Assembly: GCF_004138135.1 (NCBI RefSeq)
Contig: NZ_RYFD01000025.1
Coordinates: forward strand, 1-64,000
Direction: 5' to 3'
DNA length: 64,000 nt
Source: Candidatus Oscillochloris fontis
Lineage (GTDB): Bacteria > Chloroflexota > Chloroflexia > Chloroflexales > Chloroflexaceae
Numbering within the stretch: position 1 is the stretch's first letter; every line of letters begins with the position of its first letter. Below the pieces are notes generated by a model. The model did not search any database, was not told the DNA's origin, and saw nothing but the letters and a program-made list of their open reading frames with translations. Made by a program: the position numbers and the translations under genes. Positions 41,586 to 51,325 of the stretch are shown piece by piece.

Positions 41586-44500
41586 ATGGACGACAACCAT
41601 CCCAACCTACCGCTAGGCTTGATCATTCTGATGTTGGGGATGATCTTGGTATTCCTCGGCATTGATCGCTTCAACCTGATCCCCACATTGGGTTTCTGGG
41701 AGATCGGGTTGTTGGGATTTAGTTTGATCTTGGCGTTGGGGGCGGGATGGTTGATCGGCCAATATTCACCCCGGGCACGCCGCAGGCATGAGTGTGAGGC
41801 GGCGATTAAAGCGAGTGATCAGCAGTTTCAGTTGATGTTCGAGGAGCATGGCGCGATCATGCTGTTGATCGATTCACTGAGTGGCCAGATTGTTGAAGCC
41901 AACAAGGCCGCGACATGCTTCTATGGTTACTCCAAAGAGCAACTGCGGAGTATGCACATCGAACAGATTAACACCCTCTCGCCTGAACAGATCGCTGCGG
42001 AGCGCCAGAAGGCCATGCGCGAAGTGCGTAGCCACTTCATCTTCCCACATCGGCGTGCTGATGGGAGCCAGCGCACAGTTGAGGTTCACTCTTCCCCGAT
42101 TTGCTTCCGTGAACAGGACGTTCTCTTCTCGATCATCTATGATATTACTGATCGCAACCAGACCGAGGAGTTGGTCTATGCGCAGCGCGATCTCGCCCGG
42201 ATTACGAGTAGTGTCACCTCCATTGAAGAGGCGTTACCGATCTGTTTGCAGATTGTATTGCGCATCAATGGGATGGATAGTGGTGGATTCTACTTCTTTG
42301 ATCACACCTGTGAAACGCTCAAACTGGCCTACCATACCGGTCTGAGTACTGCATGCGCAGAAGCAATCGCGGATTATCCTGCTGATAGCCCCCGTATTCA
42401 GGATCTCTTGATTGATCTGCCATCCTATCGCACAGTCACCGATGATCCGATCTACCATGTGTCGCACCTTGAGGGCTTGCGCAGTTTTGCGACTATCCCC
42501 ATCCCGACCAATGAAGGTGTCTTGGGCTATCTGTTCCTTGCTTCGCATAGTTTGGCTGAGATCACCCCCTTCTCACGGAATGCGCTGGAGGCGATTGCCT
42601 CCGAGATCGGCAATGTGATTATCCACCTGCGCACCAAAGAGTCGCTGGAACAGAATCAACGGGTGCTGCATGAACTGAACCAGACGCTTGAAGATCGCGT
42701 CCAGCAGCGCACCATGGAGGTTCAGGATCTCTACGAGAATGCGCCAGTAGGCTACCACTCGTTGGATTCTGATGGTTTTGTGATTATGCTCAACCAGACC
42801 CATTTGGATTGGTTGGGCTACATGCGTGAGGAGTTATTGGGGCACCACTTTACAGAAATGCTCAGTTCGCGCAGCATTCCCGATTTTGAACATCTCTTCC
42901 CGATCTTCAAACAGCAGGGGAGTGTGCGCGATCTTGAGTTTGAGTTGTGCAAGAAGGACGGCACCCTGATGCCGGTCTTGATCAGTGCTACAGCGGTGTA
43001 TGACGAGCACGGCAATTACCTGATGAGCCGCTCGACGGTCTTTGATAACACCGAACGTAAGAAGGCCGAGTTGGCACTGCGCGAGACCGAAGAGCGCACG
43101 CGCCTGCTCATCGAATCTTCTCCCGATGCTTTTGTCCTCTTCTCTGTGCAGGGCGAAGTGGTACAACTCAACCGCGCCTTCGAGCAGATGACGGGCTATT
43201 CGAGCGCACAAATGATTGGGCGCACCCCGGAGAATATCGGGTTAATGACCGCTGCGGTGGCGTGGGATCTGGTGACGGTCGTTGCACACGATCTCAGGCA
43301 GCATAATCAGTTCACGAGCATCAATCTCCAACTCCAGCGCGCTGATGGTGAGATGCGTGATGTTGGGATGCGGGTCTTTGGCTTGACGATCCAGGGGCAA
43401 CCGCACTATTTAGCCACACTGCGCGACATCACTGTCGAGAAGCAGGCGGAGGAGACGTTGCGCCAAGCCAACATGGCGCTTGCCCATGCGGCGCGTACCA
43501 AAGACGAGTTCCTGGCGAGTATGAGCCATGAATTACGTACTCCGCTGAATGCCATCCTGGGCCTGAGTGAAGCCTTGATCGAGGAGGTGCGCGGGCCGCT
43601 GAATGAGCGCCAGCTTGATGCTCTGCGCAACATTGAAGCCAGTGGCCAACACTTGCTCGCGCTGATCAACGATATTCTTGATCTCTCCAAAGTTGAGGCT
43701 GGGCGGCTGAATCTCCAGATCGAACCCGTGAGCATCGCTGATGTGTGTCAGGCCAGTCTACTCTTTGTGAAGGAACAGGCACTGAAGAAGTCGCTGCGCC
43801 TGAGTTTCCACCTCAACGACCAGATGGCCGAGATGGAGGCCGACCCGCGCCGCCTCAAGCAGATGTTGGTCAATCTGCTGAGTAACGCGGTGAAGTTTAC
43901 GCCACCCAAGGGGCGGGTTGATCTCGAAGTGCAGATTGAACATGAGGCGGAACTGATCGCATTTGTGGTGCAGGATACGGGTATTGGGATTGCCCAAGAA
44001 GATGTGGCACGCCTCTTTCAGCCCTTCAAACAACTCGATTCGAGCCTGAGCCGCCAGCATGAAGGCACCGGGTTGGGCTTGGCGCTGGTGCGGCGCTTGG
44101 CCGAGATGCACGGCGGCGGGGTGATGGTTGCGAGTGAATTGGGCCAGGGTAGCCGTTTCACGATCCAGTTACCCTATCGTCGGCCAGAGATGCAGAGTAG
44201 TCGTATCAGTTCTGCTCCGCCACCCGCGCCCCAGGCGGTAGTATCCGATTCTCATGGGCACCGCATTCTGCTCGTCGAGGACAACCAAGTCAATATTTTA
44301 ACGATCTGCGACTACCTGGAAAGCCATGGCTATACGGTCGTGGTGGCTCTTAATGGTCAGGAGGCACTCGATCTGGTTGAGCAGGCCCAGCCCGAACTCA
44401 TCCTGATGGACATCCAGATGCCAGTGATGGATGGTATCGAGGCCACGCGCAGATTGCGCCAGATGCCCGCCTATGCGCACGTCCCGATCATCGCACTGAC

Positions 44501-44621
44501 CGCACTGGCCATGCCGGGCGACCGCGAGCGCTGTTTGGAGGCCGGGGCCAATGAGTACCTGACCAAGCCGGTGAGTCTGCGCCATCTGGCGGGGATGATC
44601 GGGGCGATGGTGGCACGGTAG
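41586..44621 (+). CDS. Hybrid sensor histidine kinase with PAS/GAF array and receiver
   Basis: 1011 residues. Two membrane segments with almost no loop (about 10-25 and 38-60), PAS (about 75-190), GAF (about 205-350), a coiled coil (about 350-385), PAS (about 385-490), PAS (about 500-620), then HisKA with phospho-acceptor His648 (FLASMSHELRTPLN). An HATPase domain follows (NLLSNAVKFT, GTGLGLALVRRL), then a C-terminal receiver with phospho-Asp942 (LILMDIQMPVMDG) and LTKPVS. The sensed signal is unknown. The final four residues, MVAR, and the stop are encoded by the 44605-44658 palindrome. It is separated from pyrE by 4 bp but is functionally unrelated. Confidence 0.93.
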   Translation: MDDNHPNLPLGLIILMLGMILVFLGIDRFNLIPTLGFWEIGLLGFSLILALGAGWLIGQYSPRARRRHECEAAIKASDQQFQLMFEEHGAIMLLIDSLSGQIVEANKAATCFYGYSKEQLRSMHIEQINTLSPEQIAAERQKAMREVRSHFIFPHRRADGSQRTVEVHSSPICFREQDVLFSIIYDITDRNQTEELVYAQRDLARITSSVTSIEEALPICLQIVLRINGMDSGGFYFFDHTCETLKLAYHTGLSTACAEAIADYPADSPRIQDLLIDLPSYRTVTDDPIYHVSHLEGLRSFATIPIPTNEGVLGYLFLASHSLAEITPFSRNALEAIASEIGNVIIHLRTKESLEQNQRVLHELNQTLEDRVQQRTMEVQDLYENAPVGYHSLDSDGFVIMLNQTHLDWLGYMREELLGHHFTEMLSSRSIPDFEHLFPIFKQQGSVRDLEFELCKKDGTLMPVLISATAVYDEHGNYLMSRSTVFDNTERKKAELALRETEERTRLLIESSPDAFVLFSVQGEVVQLNRAFEQMTGYSSAQMIGRTPENIGLMTAAVAWDLVTVVAHDLRQHNQFTSINLQLQRADGEMRDVGMRVFGLTIQGQPHYLATLRDITVEKQAEETLRQANMALAHAARTKDEFLASMSHELRTPLNAILGLSEALIEEVRGPLNERQLDALRNIEASGQHLLALINDILDLSKVEAGRLNLQIEPVSIADVCQASLLFVKEQALKKSLRLSFHLNDQMAEMEADPRRLKQMLVNLLSNAVKFTPPKGRVDLEVQIEHEAELIAFVVQDTGIGIAQEDVARLFQPFKQLDSSLSRQHEGTGLGLALVRRLAEMHGGGVMVASELGQGSRFTIQLPYRRPEMQSSRISSAPPPAPQAVVSDSHGHRILLVEDNQVNILTICDYLESHGYTVVVALNGQEALDLVEQAQPELILMDIQMPVMDGIEATRRLRQMPAYAHVPIIALTALAMPGDRERCLEAGANEYLTKPVSLRHLAGMIGAMVAR

Positions 44622-44658
44622 AGACGCAAGATATTGCGTCTCTACCGTGCCACCATCG
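44605..44658. terminator. 25-bp perfect palindrome spanning the stop codons of two convergent genes
   Basis: Arms 44605-44629 and 44634-44658 are exact complements around GATA. The centre is the GAGACGCAA repeat family; the outer part is coding on both strands and gives both proteins the same last four residues, MVAR, and a TAG stop. It probably terminates both transcripts. Confidence 0.8.
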
Positions 44659-47041
44659 GGATGTAGGTGCGCCAGATGGTCATCCGCGAATCCACATTGA
44701 GGGTGAGCACCTGGGTTGCCGATTCGTTCTGTTCAGCATCTACCGCCTTGTAGTAAATGGTATAGCGGCCATCTACGAGTTGGCCGATGTTGGCGCTGCG
44801 TCCGGCAAATTCGATCCACTGCACCCCATCAAACGAGATGCGCAGTTTGCTCACGCCACTGCCCCCAAAGTCGTCGGCCACGAGGGTGACGCCACGAATT
44901 TGTTGGAAGGTTCCGCCCAGGGTGCTATCGTTTTGGGTACCATTTCCGCCTAGCCCTTCGATCACCCCCGCAAAGACGCTGGAGCCGGGGAGCATGACCC
45001 GATAGCCCGCGAAGGCACCGCCCTCACGCTCAAAGTATTTGAAACTCAGCACATGGCGTCCAGCACCGAGGTAGATTGTGCCCTGCTTGCTCTCGGTCGC
45101 ATGCAGCCCGCTATTCAGAACGACGGGTACCCCATCCACCCATAGCCACGAGCCATCGTCGCTGGTAGTCTGGAAGGTGTAGGTACCGGCTGTTGGCGCG
45201 ATGAAGACGCGGGTCTGTTCGATCACAAAATTGTCGTTGACCCCGGCAATTGGGCCGCTGTGGCCCCAATCGGTTGGGGTGCCGTCCCACACAAAACTGC
45301 CCAGCCACTCGCCCTTGGTGATCGAGAGCGCATTCTGGGTGCGGGCCAGAAAGTTGTCCGGCACATTGCCTAAGCGGTAGACATTGGCGACTGGGTTCAG
45401 ATTGGCATTATAGCTATTCAGCATTGGCGCACTACGCTCACCAATCACCGTAATGCTCTGGCTAAAGGCATCACGCGCCATGTAGCCCACATACTCATTG
45501 ATCGCCCCGGCGCGCAGCGTCACCGTCCCTGGCTCGCGGAAGCGCAGGTAGCCCACCACTTGGCGCGTCGCACCCGGCGCCAGATCGCCATTGATCCCCC
45601 AGCGCCACGGGTAGCCGCCGCTCTCGCCATTGCACGCCGGGGCGCGGGCGGATTCAACTACCCCCAAGGTTACGCGGAAGCGGTTACTCTCCTTGGGGTA
45701 GACCGGGTAGCTCTGGGCGGCATCGCCGAGGAAGCACTCATCCTCATCGTAGACGTAGCTGTCGGCCACATTGAAGTTGCCCGCCTGTGGCGCTTGGGTC
45801 ATGATCGTCTGATTGCCGTTGTTGCGCACGGTAAAGGTGATTTTGAGCAGTTCACCCGCCACAACCGTGGTGCGGTCGTACTGCACATTCAGCAACTCCA
45901 TGCTGGTGATCGGGGCGGGAACATTCAGCCGATTCTGTACTTGGAGCCGGATATTGGGGATGAGCGCCTGGAAACTATCGCCGGGACATGTCGTATGCCC
46001 CGGTGTCACCTGGCGGTGCCCGGAGATGGTCGGCACCACCCCCCCGGCATTGAAGGGCGCGCAGTAGGTGGAGCGGGTACAACCGTAGTAGGAGGTACTG
46101 GCTTGGGGATCAATGTTGCGCTGCTCGGCCTTCCATGCCAACAGGTTCACCAAGCTGCTCTGCGCGGCAGAGGAGGGCGCGACACTGCTATAGGTGCCCA
46201 TAACCGAGACGCCCATGGAGCCATAGTTGGCGGTATCGTGGAAGCCGACCGCGTTATCGCCCCCGGCGCGACCTTCATAGATCAGGCCATTCGGATCGAT
46301 CAGGAAGTTGTAGCCAATATCGCCCCAGCCACGCGAAATGGCGTGGAACGACCAGATCGCCCGCACCCGGTCGGCCCAACTCTTCTCGCTACTCCCCAGG
46401 CTATTAGAATCGGCGGTGTGGTGGATCACCAGATGGGTCACGCTAGAGTAGGCGGGGGTAGCGCGGCTACCCTGGCCATCAGGGCTGCCCCAGTCGCTGC
46501 GACTGACCACAGCGGGCTTACCGATGGCGGCCAGATCGGCGCTAGGGGTGGGGGTACTCGGCCCATAGTGGGCATCCACCGTATTGACCGCGATCTGCCC
46601 TAGAGTTGGCAGGCTGCCATCGGGAGCCGCGCCCAGGGTGGCCCGCACCTGCCAGAAGCGCATCTCCTCCCCGGCGTAGATGATCGTGCTCCAGTGGAGG
46701 TTGGGGCCATCCGCAGGCTGCCAGAGGTCGTCATCTTCACCCACACTACCCCATGGAGTCCAGTTGGTGGCATCCATACTCGCCCGGACTTCAAGTTGCA
46801 CCCCGCTCTGCGCAGGCTGCACCACCTCCCAGCGCAGCAGCATATGGGTGAAGGGTTGAGTCGCAGTGATCGGCGAGAGGTAGTCGCCGCTGCCGGTACT
46901 ACTCAGTTGAGCCGGATCGAGGACGGTCTGCACCGGCTGGCCACTGGGTGGCGCGGCGCTACTCGGTGTGGTGGGGAGCAGACTGAGCAGTATCAGGCAG
47001 CAACAACTGATCAACACTGGGATCATGGTGCGCTGGAACAT
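44642..47041 (-). CDS. Secreted N-acetylmuramoyl-L-alanine amidase (PGRP) with PA14 domain
   Basis: 799 residues from the ATG at 47041, with GGAGGT upstream. The signal peptide covers about residues 1-30. A beta-rich domain (about 40-160) is followed by a PGRP/amidase_2 domain (about 175-370): VVSRSDWGSP, LVIHHTADS, GDIGYNFLIDPNGLIYEGR, ISGHRQVTPGHTTCPGD. It has the His/Cys zinc ligands needed to cleave the MurNAc-L-Ala bond. Then come an unnamed beta domain (about 380-530), a PA14 carbohydrate-binding-like domain (about 545-700; TYTFQTTSDDGSWLWVDGVPV) and a final beta domain. It acts outside the cell, either in wall remodelling or against neighbours. Its end lies within the 44605-44658 palindrome. 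Confidence 0.88.
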   Translation of the reverse strand: MFQRTMIPVLISCCCLILLSLLPTTPSSAAPPSGQPVQTVLDPAQLSSTGSGDYLSPITATQPFTHMLLRWEVVQPAQSGVQLEVRASMDATNWTPWGSVGEDDDLWQPADGPNLHWSTIIYAGEEMRFWQVRATLGAAPDGSLPTLGQIAVNTVDAHYGPSTPTPSADLAAIGKPAVVSRSDWGSPDGQGSRATPAYSSVTHLVIHHTADSNSLGSSEKSWADRVRAIWSFHAISRGWGDIGYNFLIDPNGLIYEGRAGGDNAVGFHDTANYGSMGVSVMGTYSSVAPSSAAQSSLVNLLAWKAEQRNIDPQASTSYYGCTRSTYCAPFNAGGVVPTISGHRQVTPGHTTCPGDSFQALIPNIRLQVQNRLNVPAPITSMELLNVQYDRTTVVAGELLKITFTVRNNGNQTIMTQAPQAGNFNVADSYVYDEDECFLGDAAQSYPVYPKESNRFRVTLGVVESARAPACNGESGGYPWRWGINGDLAPGATRQVVGYLRFREPGTVTLRAGAINEYVGYMARDAFSQSITVIGERSAPMLNSYNANLNPVANVYRLGNVPDNFLARTQNALSITKGEWLGSFVWDGTPTDWGHSGPIAGVNDNFVIEQTRVFIAPTAGTYTFQTTSDDGSWLWVDGVPVVLNSGLHATESKQGTIYLGAGRHVLSFKYFEREGGAFAGYRVMLPGSSVFAGVIEGLGGNGTQNDSTLGGTFQQIRGVTLVADDFGGSGVSKLRISFDGVQWIEFAGRSANIGQLVDGRYTIYYKAVDAEQNESATQVLTLNVDSRMTIWRTYIPMVAR

Positions 47042-47150
47042 AGCAAACCTCCGTGGATACACGATTTCTTTTGATCAGAACGACAGAGGATCGTAGAACC
47101 CGTGCGGTTTGCATGACAGGATGATGACAGGATGTTGACCTAAAGCTACT

Positions 47151-47178
47151 GCGCCCCAAGGATTTGCCCATGCCCTGT
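47151..47178. repeat. Decayed end of the MITE family
   Basis: GCGCCCCAAGGATTTGCCCA followed by TGCCCTG resembles the right end of the 696-848 element with several changes. The rest of the 47042-47327 gap holds a GACAGGATGATGACAGGATG direct repeat near 47116 and a TATAAT at 47219. Confidence 0.5.
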
Positions 47179-47218
47179 GGGATGCCCGCGCTCCCAGGAT
47201 ACTGCTGGTTCATTGCCG

Positions 47219-47224
47219 TATAAT
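47219..47224 (+). promoter_or_regulatory. Candidate -10 box for the 47328 gene
   Basis: TATAAT without a recognisable -35. Confidence 0.3.
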
Positions 47225-47327
47225 AGAAAGCTAAAGCTCCTGGGTGTGCGGGCTAGAACAGTAAGGGACTACACTCATCCTCTCCTTCCACAACAACCGT
47301 CGTTTCCGTGACGACATACTGACGCAG

Positions 47328-47999
47328 ATGCAATCCCATGCCGAGCAGGGGACGCTGAAGCCGCTGTATCTACCGGGTGGCTCCGTGTTTCTGTATGCGC
47401 TGGGTTGTCCGCATCCGGATGAGGTTGCTCTTATTGCACGAGCATTGGGGCTACCGCCATTGATGCTAGGTTTGGGATTCAAGTTATTTGATGGCTTTCC
47501 CGAGACGCTTCGTGAGCGCAAGGAGTTTGTCGCCACACGCCGAAGGATGTTGGCTGCCTTCCCCGTCGGTGTTGATTGCGCCCCTGTTGTTGGTCGGTTC
47601 TTCCACCGGCTTCTCACGGAGAAGCGCTATCAGATTGCCGACCGCTTTCATACAGCTACAAGTGCCGCCCTCTTACGTGAGGTGATCACTGCGCTCGATG
47701 TTGATCCTCTGGGTAGCTTTCTCGACGATGATCTACGCACACAGGTGCGCGATGAGTTAGCACGGCAGATCGAACGAATCAGGTATCTCTGGCAGACTGA
47801 GTCTCGGCAGGATCGGGCATATGAGGAGACCAGACGGGCGCTGGAGTTATTGGAGGCTATCAGTTGTATACCGATTGATGGCTATGCACCCGCTCAGGCT
47901 GCGGAATTGAGCACAGGCTCCGCCCAGATGCAGTCTGGTGCCCTCTGGTTCCAGTGGGAAGATCTCCTGCGTGATCTGTTTATCCGCGTGCTAAAGTAG
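47328..47999 (+). CDS. Hypothetical protein, start uncertain
   Basis: 223 residues from the ATG at 47328; no ribosome-binding site precedes it. The frame stays open and protein-like for about 20 more codons upstream (LSFHNNRRFRDDILTQ), so the real start may be a rare codon or may have been lost. A mixed alpha/beta N-terminus (PLYLPGGSVFLYALGCPHPDEVALIARALGLPP) is followed by helices. There is no membrane segment, and no family is recognised. The TAG stop is the first part of the 47996-48042 repeat. Confidence 0.65.
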   Translation: MQSHAEQGTLKPLYLPGGSVFLYALGCPHPDEVALIARALGLPPLMLGLGFKLFDGFPETLRERKEFVATRRRMLAAFPVGVDCAPVVGRFFHRLLTEKRYQIADRFHTATSAALLREVITALDVDPLGSFLDDDLRTQVRDELARQIERIRYLWQTESRQDRAYEETRRALELLEAISCIPIDGYAPAQAAELSTGSAQMQSGALWFQWEDLLRDLFIRVLK

Positions 48000-48042
48000 G
48001 GGCGAACCCGACCGAGGTTGGTGGGCGATGCTTCGCCCCTAC
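47996..48042. repeat. Short GTAGGGGCGA repeat
   Basis: GTAGGGGCGAACCCGACCGA at the left and GGGCGATGCTTCGCCCCTAC at the right, 47 bp; supplies the stop of the upstream gene. Confidence 0.75.
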
Positions 48043-48052
48043 GGGATGATTT

Positions 48053-48553
48053 ATGGACGTTGTTCACTCCCTCATCGGCTCGCTATGGTTCTGGGCTTGG
48101 GGTGTTACCTCGCTAGGCTGGATCTACTGTACCCTCGCGAATCTCTGGCCGAGGCTCTTTCACCGAGCCGTCATTCGGCTTGCGGTGCATCAGGCGAATG
48201 GGTATCAAGTAGGTCATGCGCTCTATTGGCATCTGAGAGCATCTATCGCGCTCCCACTTGCCCTTGCTTCCTGTATGCCTCTGATCATTGCAGGTACACT
48301 GCCGCGTAGTTGGTCAAACATTGGCCTGGGGTTTATTGGTGCTGCCCTGGTCGTTTTGTGGCTCCTCCAACCACCTGGCCGCTGCCTCGGCATACGTGTG
48401 CTGCCGCAGGGGGCAGATCAGTATCCCTTGTTCGTGCTTCAACCGATTGGCCCGTGGTGGCGTGGTATCGTTCTCCTCCTAGTTTGGGGACTCATCCCGA
48501 CATGTATCATTGGCTGGGCGCTGAGTGCGCTGATGCCCCTGATTCTGCCCTAA
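48053..48553 (+). CDS. Hypothetical membrane protein
   Basis: 166 residues with four predicted membrane segments (about 7-28, 63-84, 88-108, 135-160). It starts 10 bp after the repeat, without a strong ribosome-binding site. No family is recognised. Possibly cotranscribed with the preceding unknown gene. Confidence 0.65.
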   Translation: MDVVHSLIGSLWFWAWGVTSLGWIYCTLANLWPRLFHRAVIRLAVHQANGYQVGHALYWHLRASIALPLALASCMPLIIAGTLPRSWSNIGLGFIGAALVVLWLLQPPGRCLGIRVLPQGADQYPLFVLQPIGPWWRGIVLLLVWGLIPTCIIGWALSALMPLILP

Positions 48554-48637
48554 ACAATCCCCTCACGGAAGATTGCTCGTACTCCCTATGCTATACTGCT
48601 GCCGGATAACCCGCTTCTGCTATCCAAGGTGACACCT

Positions 48638-50902
48638 ATGACGACTTATCTCGGTAAACGCCGTAAGATTATTGATGGTTTGGAGAAGATCACCGGGCGT
48701 GCGCGCTATGCGGGTGATCTGGTGCTGCCGAATATGCTCTATGCGCGGGTGTTGCTCAGCCCGTATGCGCATGCGCGGATTGTTCGTATTGATACGAGTG
48801 CTGCCTGCTCCATCGCTGGGGTGGTGGCGGTGCTGACCGCGACCGATCTGGTGACAAAGGGGCGAATGGCAGGCTCGCGTCAGACGACGACGCTGGCCGA
48901 GGATGTGGTGCGCTATCGCGGTGAGCCGGTGGCGTTGGTGTTGGCGGAGAGTGAGGCCGCCGCCGCCGATGGGCTGGCCGCGCTGCAAGCCGAGTATGAT
49001 CCCTTGCCGGTGGTGGCCGATCTGGAGCAGGCGCTCGATCCGTCTGCGCCACTGATCTGGCCGCACGGTGTGCCCAAGGCCGGGGCTGATCTGACGGCGA
49101 CCCACGCGGCGGTGGCACGCGGCAGCGCCGATACTGCGGCCCACGCGCCCACCAACATCCACGAGCAGAAGCACTTTCAGCGCGGTGATGTGGAGGCGGG
49201 GCTGGCTGCCGCCGCTGTCACCCTCACTCGCACCTACCGCACCCCGATTGTCCATCAGGGCTACCTGGAACCCCATGCCTGCCTCGCCGATGTTGATCCG
49301 TTCCGTTCCACCCTGACGATCTATACCGCGACCCAGGATCAGTTTGGGGTGCGTGCTGAAGTGGCGCGGGTGCTGGGTCTTGCGCTCAACCAAGTGACGA
49401 TTGTGCCTACCACCTTTGGCGGTGGCTTCGGGGCCAAGTATGGCATCATCGAGCCACTCGTGGCGGCGGCGGCGCTGCGCATGCGGCGTCCGGTGCGCCT
49501 CACCCTCACCCGCAGCGAGGATTTCCTGACTACTACCCCCTCGCCGGCAACGCTGATCACGCTGACGCTCGGTGCGGCTCAGGATGGTACGCTCACCGCG
49601 CTCAAGGCCGATGTCAAGCTCGACAATGGCGTCTACCCCTACCCGCTGGGTGGGATTGTAGCCGTCTTGCTGGGTGGCTACTACCGCTGCCCGAATGTCG
49701 AGATCGCCGTGGCCGAGGTGTTGACCCACAAACCCCAGGTGGGTTCGTACCGTGCGCCGGGTGCGCCGCAGGCCACGTTTGCCATCGAGTCGAGTATGGA
49801 TGATCTGGCGCGTGAGTTGGGCCGCGACCCCTTAGAGTTGCGGTTGCACAATGCCGCCCGCGAGGGCGATCTGATGGGCAATGGCGACCCGTGGCCCTCG
49901 ATTGGTTTGGTGCAGGTGCTTGAGGCGGCGCGGAGCCACCCGCTCTGGACGCAGCGCCCGACTGAGCCGGGCCACGCGGTGGGCTTAGCGATTGGTGGCT
50001 GGCCGTGTAGCTCTACCCCGGCGGCGGCGGTGTGCCGCGTGGACGCCGACGGGACGGTGCGGGTGCATGTGGGTTCGGTGGACATCTCCGGGGTGAATAG
50101 TAGCTTTGTCTTGGTGGCCGCCGAGATCCTGGGGGTTGCGCCGCAGCAGGTGGAGATCATCCAGGGTGATACGCGCACTGGCCCGTTTGCGGGTTCGAGT
50201 GGTGGCAGCCAGATCACCTACAGTGTGAGTGCGGCGGTGGCGGCAGCCGCACAGGCGGCACGCCAGCAACTATTAGAACTGGCCGCCACGATATTGGCGG
50301 CTCCGGTTGCGGATCTGGAACTAGGGGCGGGCCAGGTGAGTGTGCGTGGCGCACCGGAGCGCAGCATCCCCTTGGGTAAACTGGCCCGCCGGGGCGAACG
50401 ACAAGCGGGCGGGCCAGGGCCAATTGTGGGTGTGGGTCGCACCGCACCCGCCGAGAATGCACCGGGGTTTGTGGCGCATCTGGTGGAGGTGCGGGTTGAC
50501 CCGGAGACGGGGCGGGTGACGCCGTTGCGCTACGTGGCCATCCAGGATGTCGGCTTTGCGCTCAACCCCATGCTGGTCGAGGGCCAGATGCATGGAGCCT
50601 CGGCGCAGGGGGTAGGTTGGGGCTTGTACGAGGCGCTGCGCTACGACGAGCATGGTGAGTTGCTTACCGCCACGTTTATGGACTATGCGCTGCCGCGTGC
50701 CGACAATCTGCCGAGCATTGAGGCGATCATGCTCGAAAACCCGGCTCCGCATGGGCCATTCGGGGCGCGCGGTGTCGGTGAGCCGCCGATTACCGCCGGA
50801 GCGGCGGCGCTGGCCAATGCGGTGCGCAGTGCGGTGGGCGTGCGGATTACCCAACTCCCGATCAATGACGAGGTGGTGTGGCGGGCGATCATTGGTTTGT
50901 AA
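48638..50902 (+). CDS. Xanthine dehydrogenase-family molybdenum-binding subunit
   Basis: 754 residues from the ATG at 48638 (AAGGTGA upstream; an in-frame GTG lies 9 bp earlier). It is the large catalytic subunit type of molybdenum hydroxylases: an Ald_Xan_dh_C domain (about 12-125; RVLLSPYAHARIVRIDTS) and two Mo-cofactor domains. Motifs: FGGGFGAKYG, GSYRAPGAPQATFAIES, and GARGVGEPPITAGAAALANA with the catalytic Glu. The CO-dehydrogenase active-site loop (AYRCSFR) is absent, so a purine or aldehyde substrate is more likely. The FAD and 2Fe-2S subunits that normally lie beside it are missing. Confidence 0.88.
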   Translation: MTTYLGKRRKIIDGLEKITGRARYAGDLVLPNMLYARVLLSPYAHARIVRIDTSAACSIAGVVAVLTATDLVTKGRMAGSRQTTTLAEDVVRYRGEPVALVLAESEAAAADGLAALQAEYDPLPVVADLEQALDPSAPLIWPHGVPKAGADLTATHAAVARGSADTAAHAPTNIHEQKHFQRGDVEAGLAAAAVTLTRTYRTPIVHQGYLEPHACLADVDPFRSTLTIYTATQDQFGVRAEVARVLGLALNQVTIVPTTFGGGFGAKYGIIEPLVAAAALRMRRPVRLTLTRSEDFLTTTPSPATLITLTLGAAQDGTLTALKADVKLDNGVYPYPLGGIVAVLLGGYYRCPNVEIAVAEVLTHKPQVGSYRAPGAPQATFAIESSMDDLARELGRDPLELRLHNAAREGDLMGNGDPWPSIGLVQVLEAARSHPLWTQRPTEPGHAVGLAIGGWPCSSTPAAAVCRVDADGTVRVHVGSVDISGVNSSFVLVAAEILGVAPQQVEIIQGDTRTGPFAGSSGGSQITYSVSAAVAAAAQAARQQLLELAATILAAPVADLELGAGQVSVRGAPERSIPLGKLARRGERQAGGPGPIVGVGRTAPAENAPGFVAHLVEVRVDPETGRVTPLRYVAIQDVGFALNPMLVEGQMHGASAQGVGWGLYEALRYDEHGELLTATFMDYALPRADNLPSIEAIMLENPAPHGPFGARGVGEPPITAGAAALANAVRSAVGVRITQLPINDEVVWRAIIGL

Positions 50903-51003
50903 AGGATGGACAAGACATGTTGGGCGGCAGCGTCCCCAACATAGCATGACGTTCACAGGATCGTGATTCTGGATCGTGCGCCCCGATACGGTTATGGAAT
51001 TCC

Positions 51004-51045
51004 TTGCAATCACCTGTATGCTGTGGTATGATAATTTATCATACC
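51004..51045 (+). promoter_or_regulatory. Promoter and operator of the toxin-antitoxin pair
   Basis: TTGCAA (51004-51009), 17-bp spacer, TATGAT (51027-51032). A perfect 8-bp dyad GGTATGAT / ATCATACC (51025-51032, 51038-51045) covers the -10 box, the expected place for autorepression by a ribbon-helix-helix antitoxin. Confidence 0.7.
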
Positions 51046-51082
51046 AAATTGCGACGATTGATACACGCACACGAGGTAGCGT

Positions 51083-51325
51083 ATGACGACCACCAAGGTT
51101 GCGATTACCATTGATAGTAGCCTGCTCGCAGAACTCGACCGCCTCGTTGCGCAACAGGTGTTTGCCAATCGGAGTAAAGCGATTCAGGAAGCCCTTGCCG
51201 ATAAATTAACGCGGATGCGTCGGCACCGTTTAGCCCGCGAAAGTGCGAAACTCTCGCCCGTGGACGAACAGGCATTGGCCGAAGAGCAGTTTGAACAGGA
51301 TAGCGCGCAATGGCCAGTATATTAA
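51083..51325 (+). CDS. Ribbon-helix-helix antitoxin
   Basis: 80 residues. The N-terminal ~45 residues ([38 protein letters not shown]) have the RHH DNA-binding pattern. The acidic C-terminus ([20 protein letters not shown]) would wrap and block the toxin. It overlaps the toxin gene by 16 bp, the usual coupling in type II modules. The dyad over the promoter is its probable operator. Confidence 0.85.
   Translation: MTTTKVAITIDSSLLAELDRLVAQQVFANRSKAIQEALADKLTRMRRHRLARESAKLSPVDEQALAEEQFEQDSAQWPVY

Noticed and set aside
48638-50902. Aerobic CO dehydrogenase CoxL
   Set aside because: The active-site loop of true CoxL (AYRCSFR) is absent; the corresponding region reads GSYRAPGAPQ.
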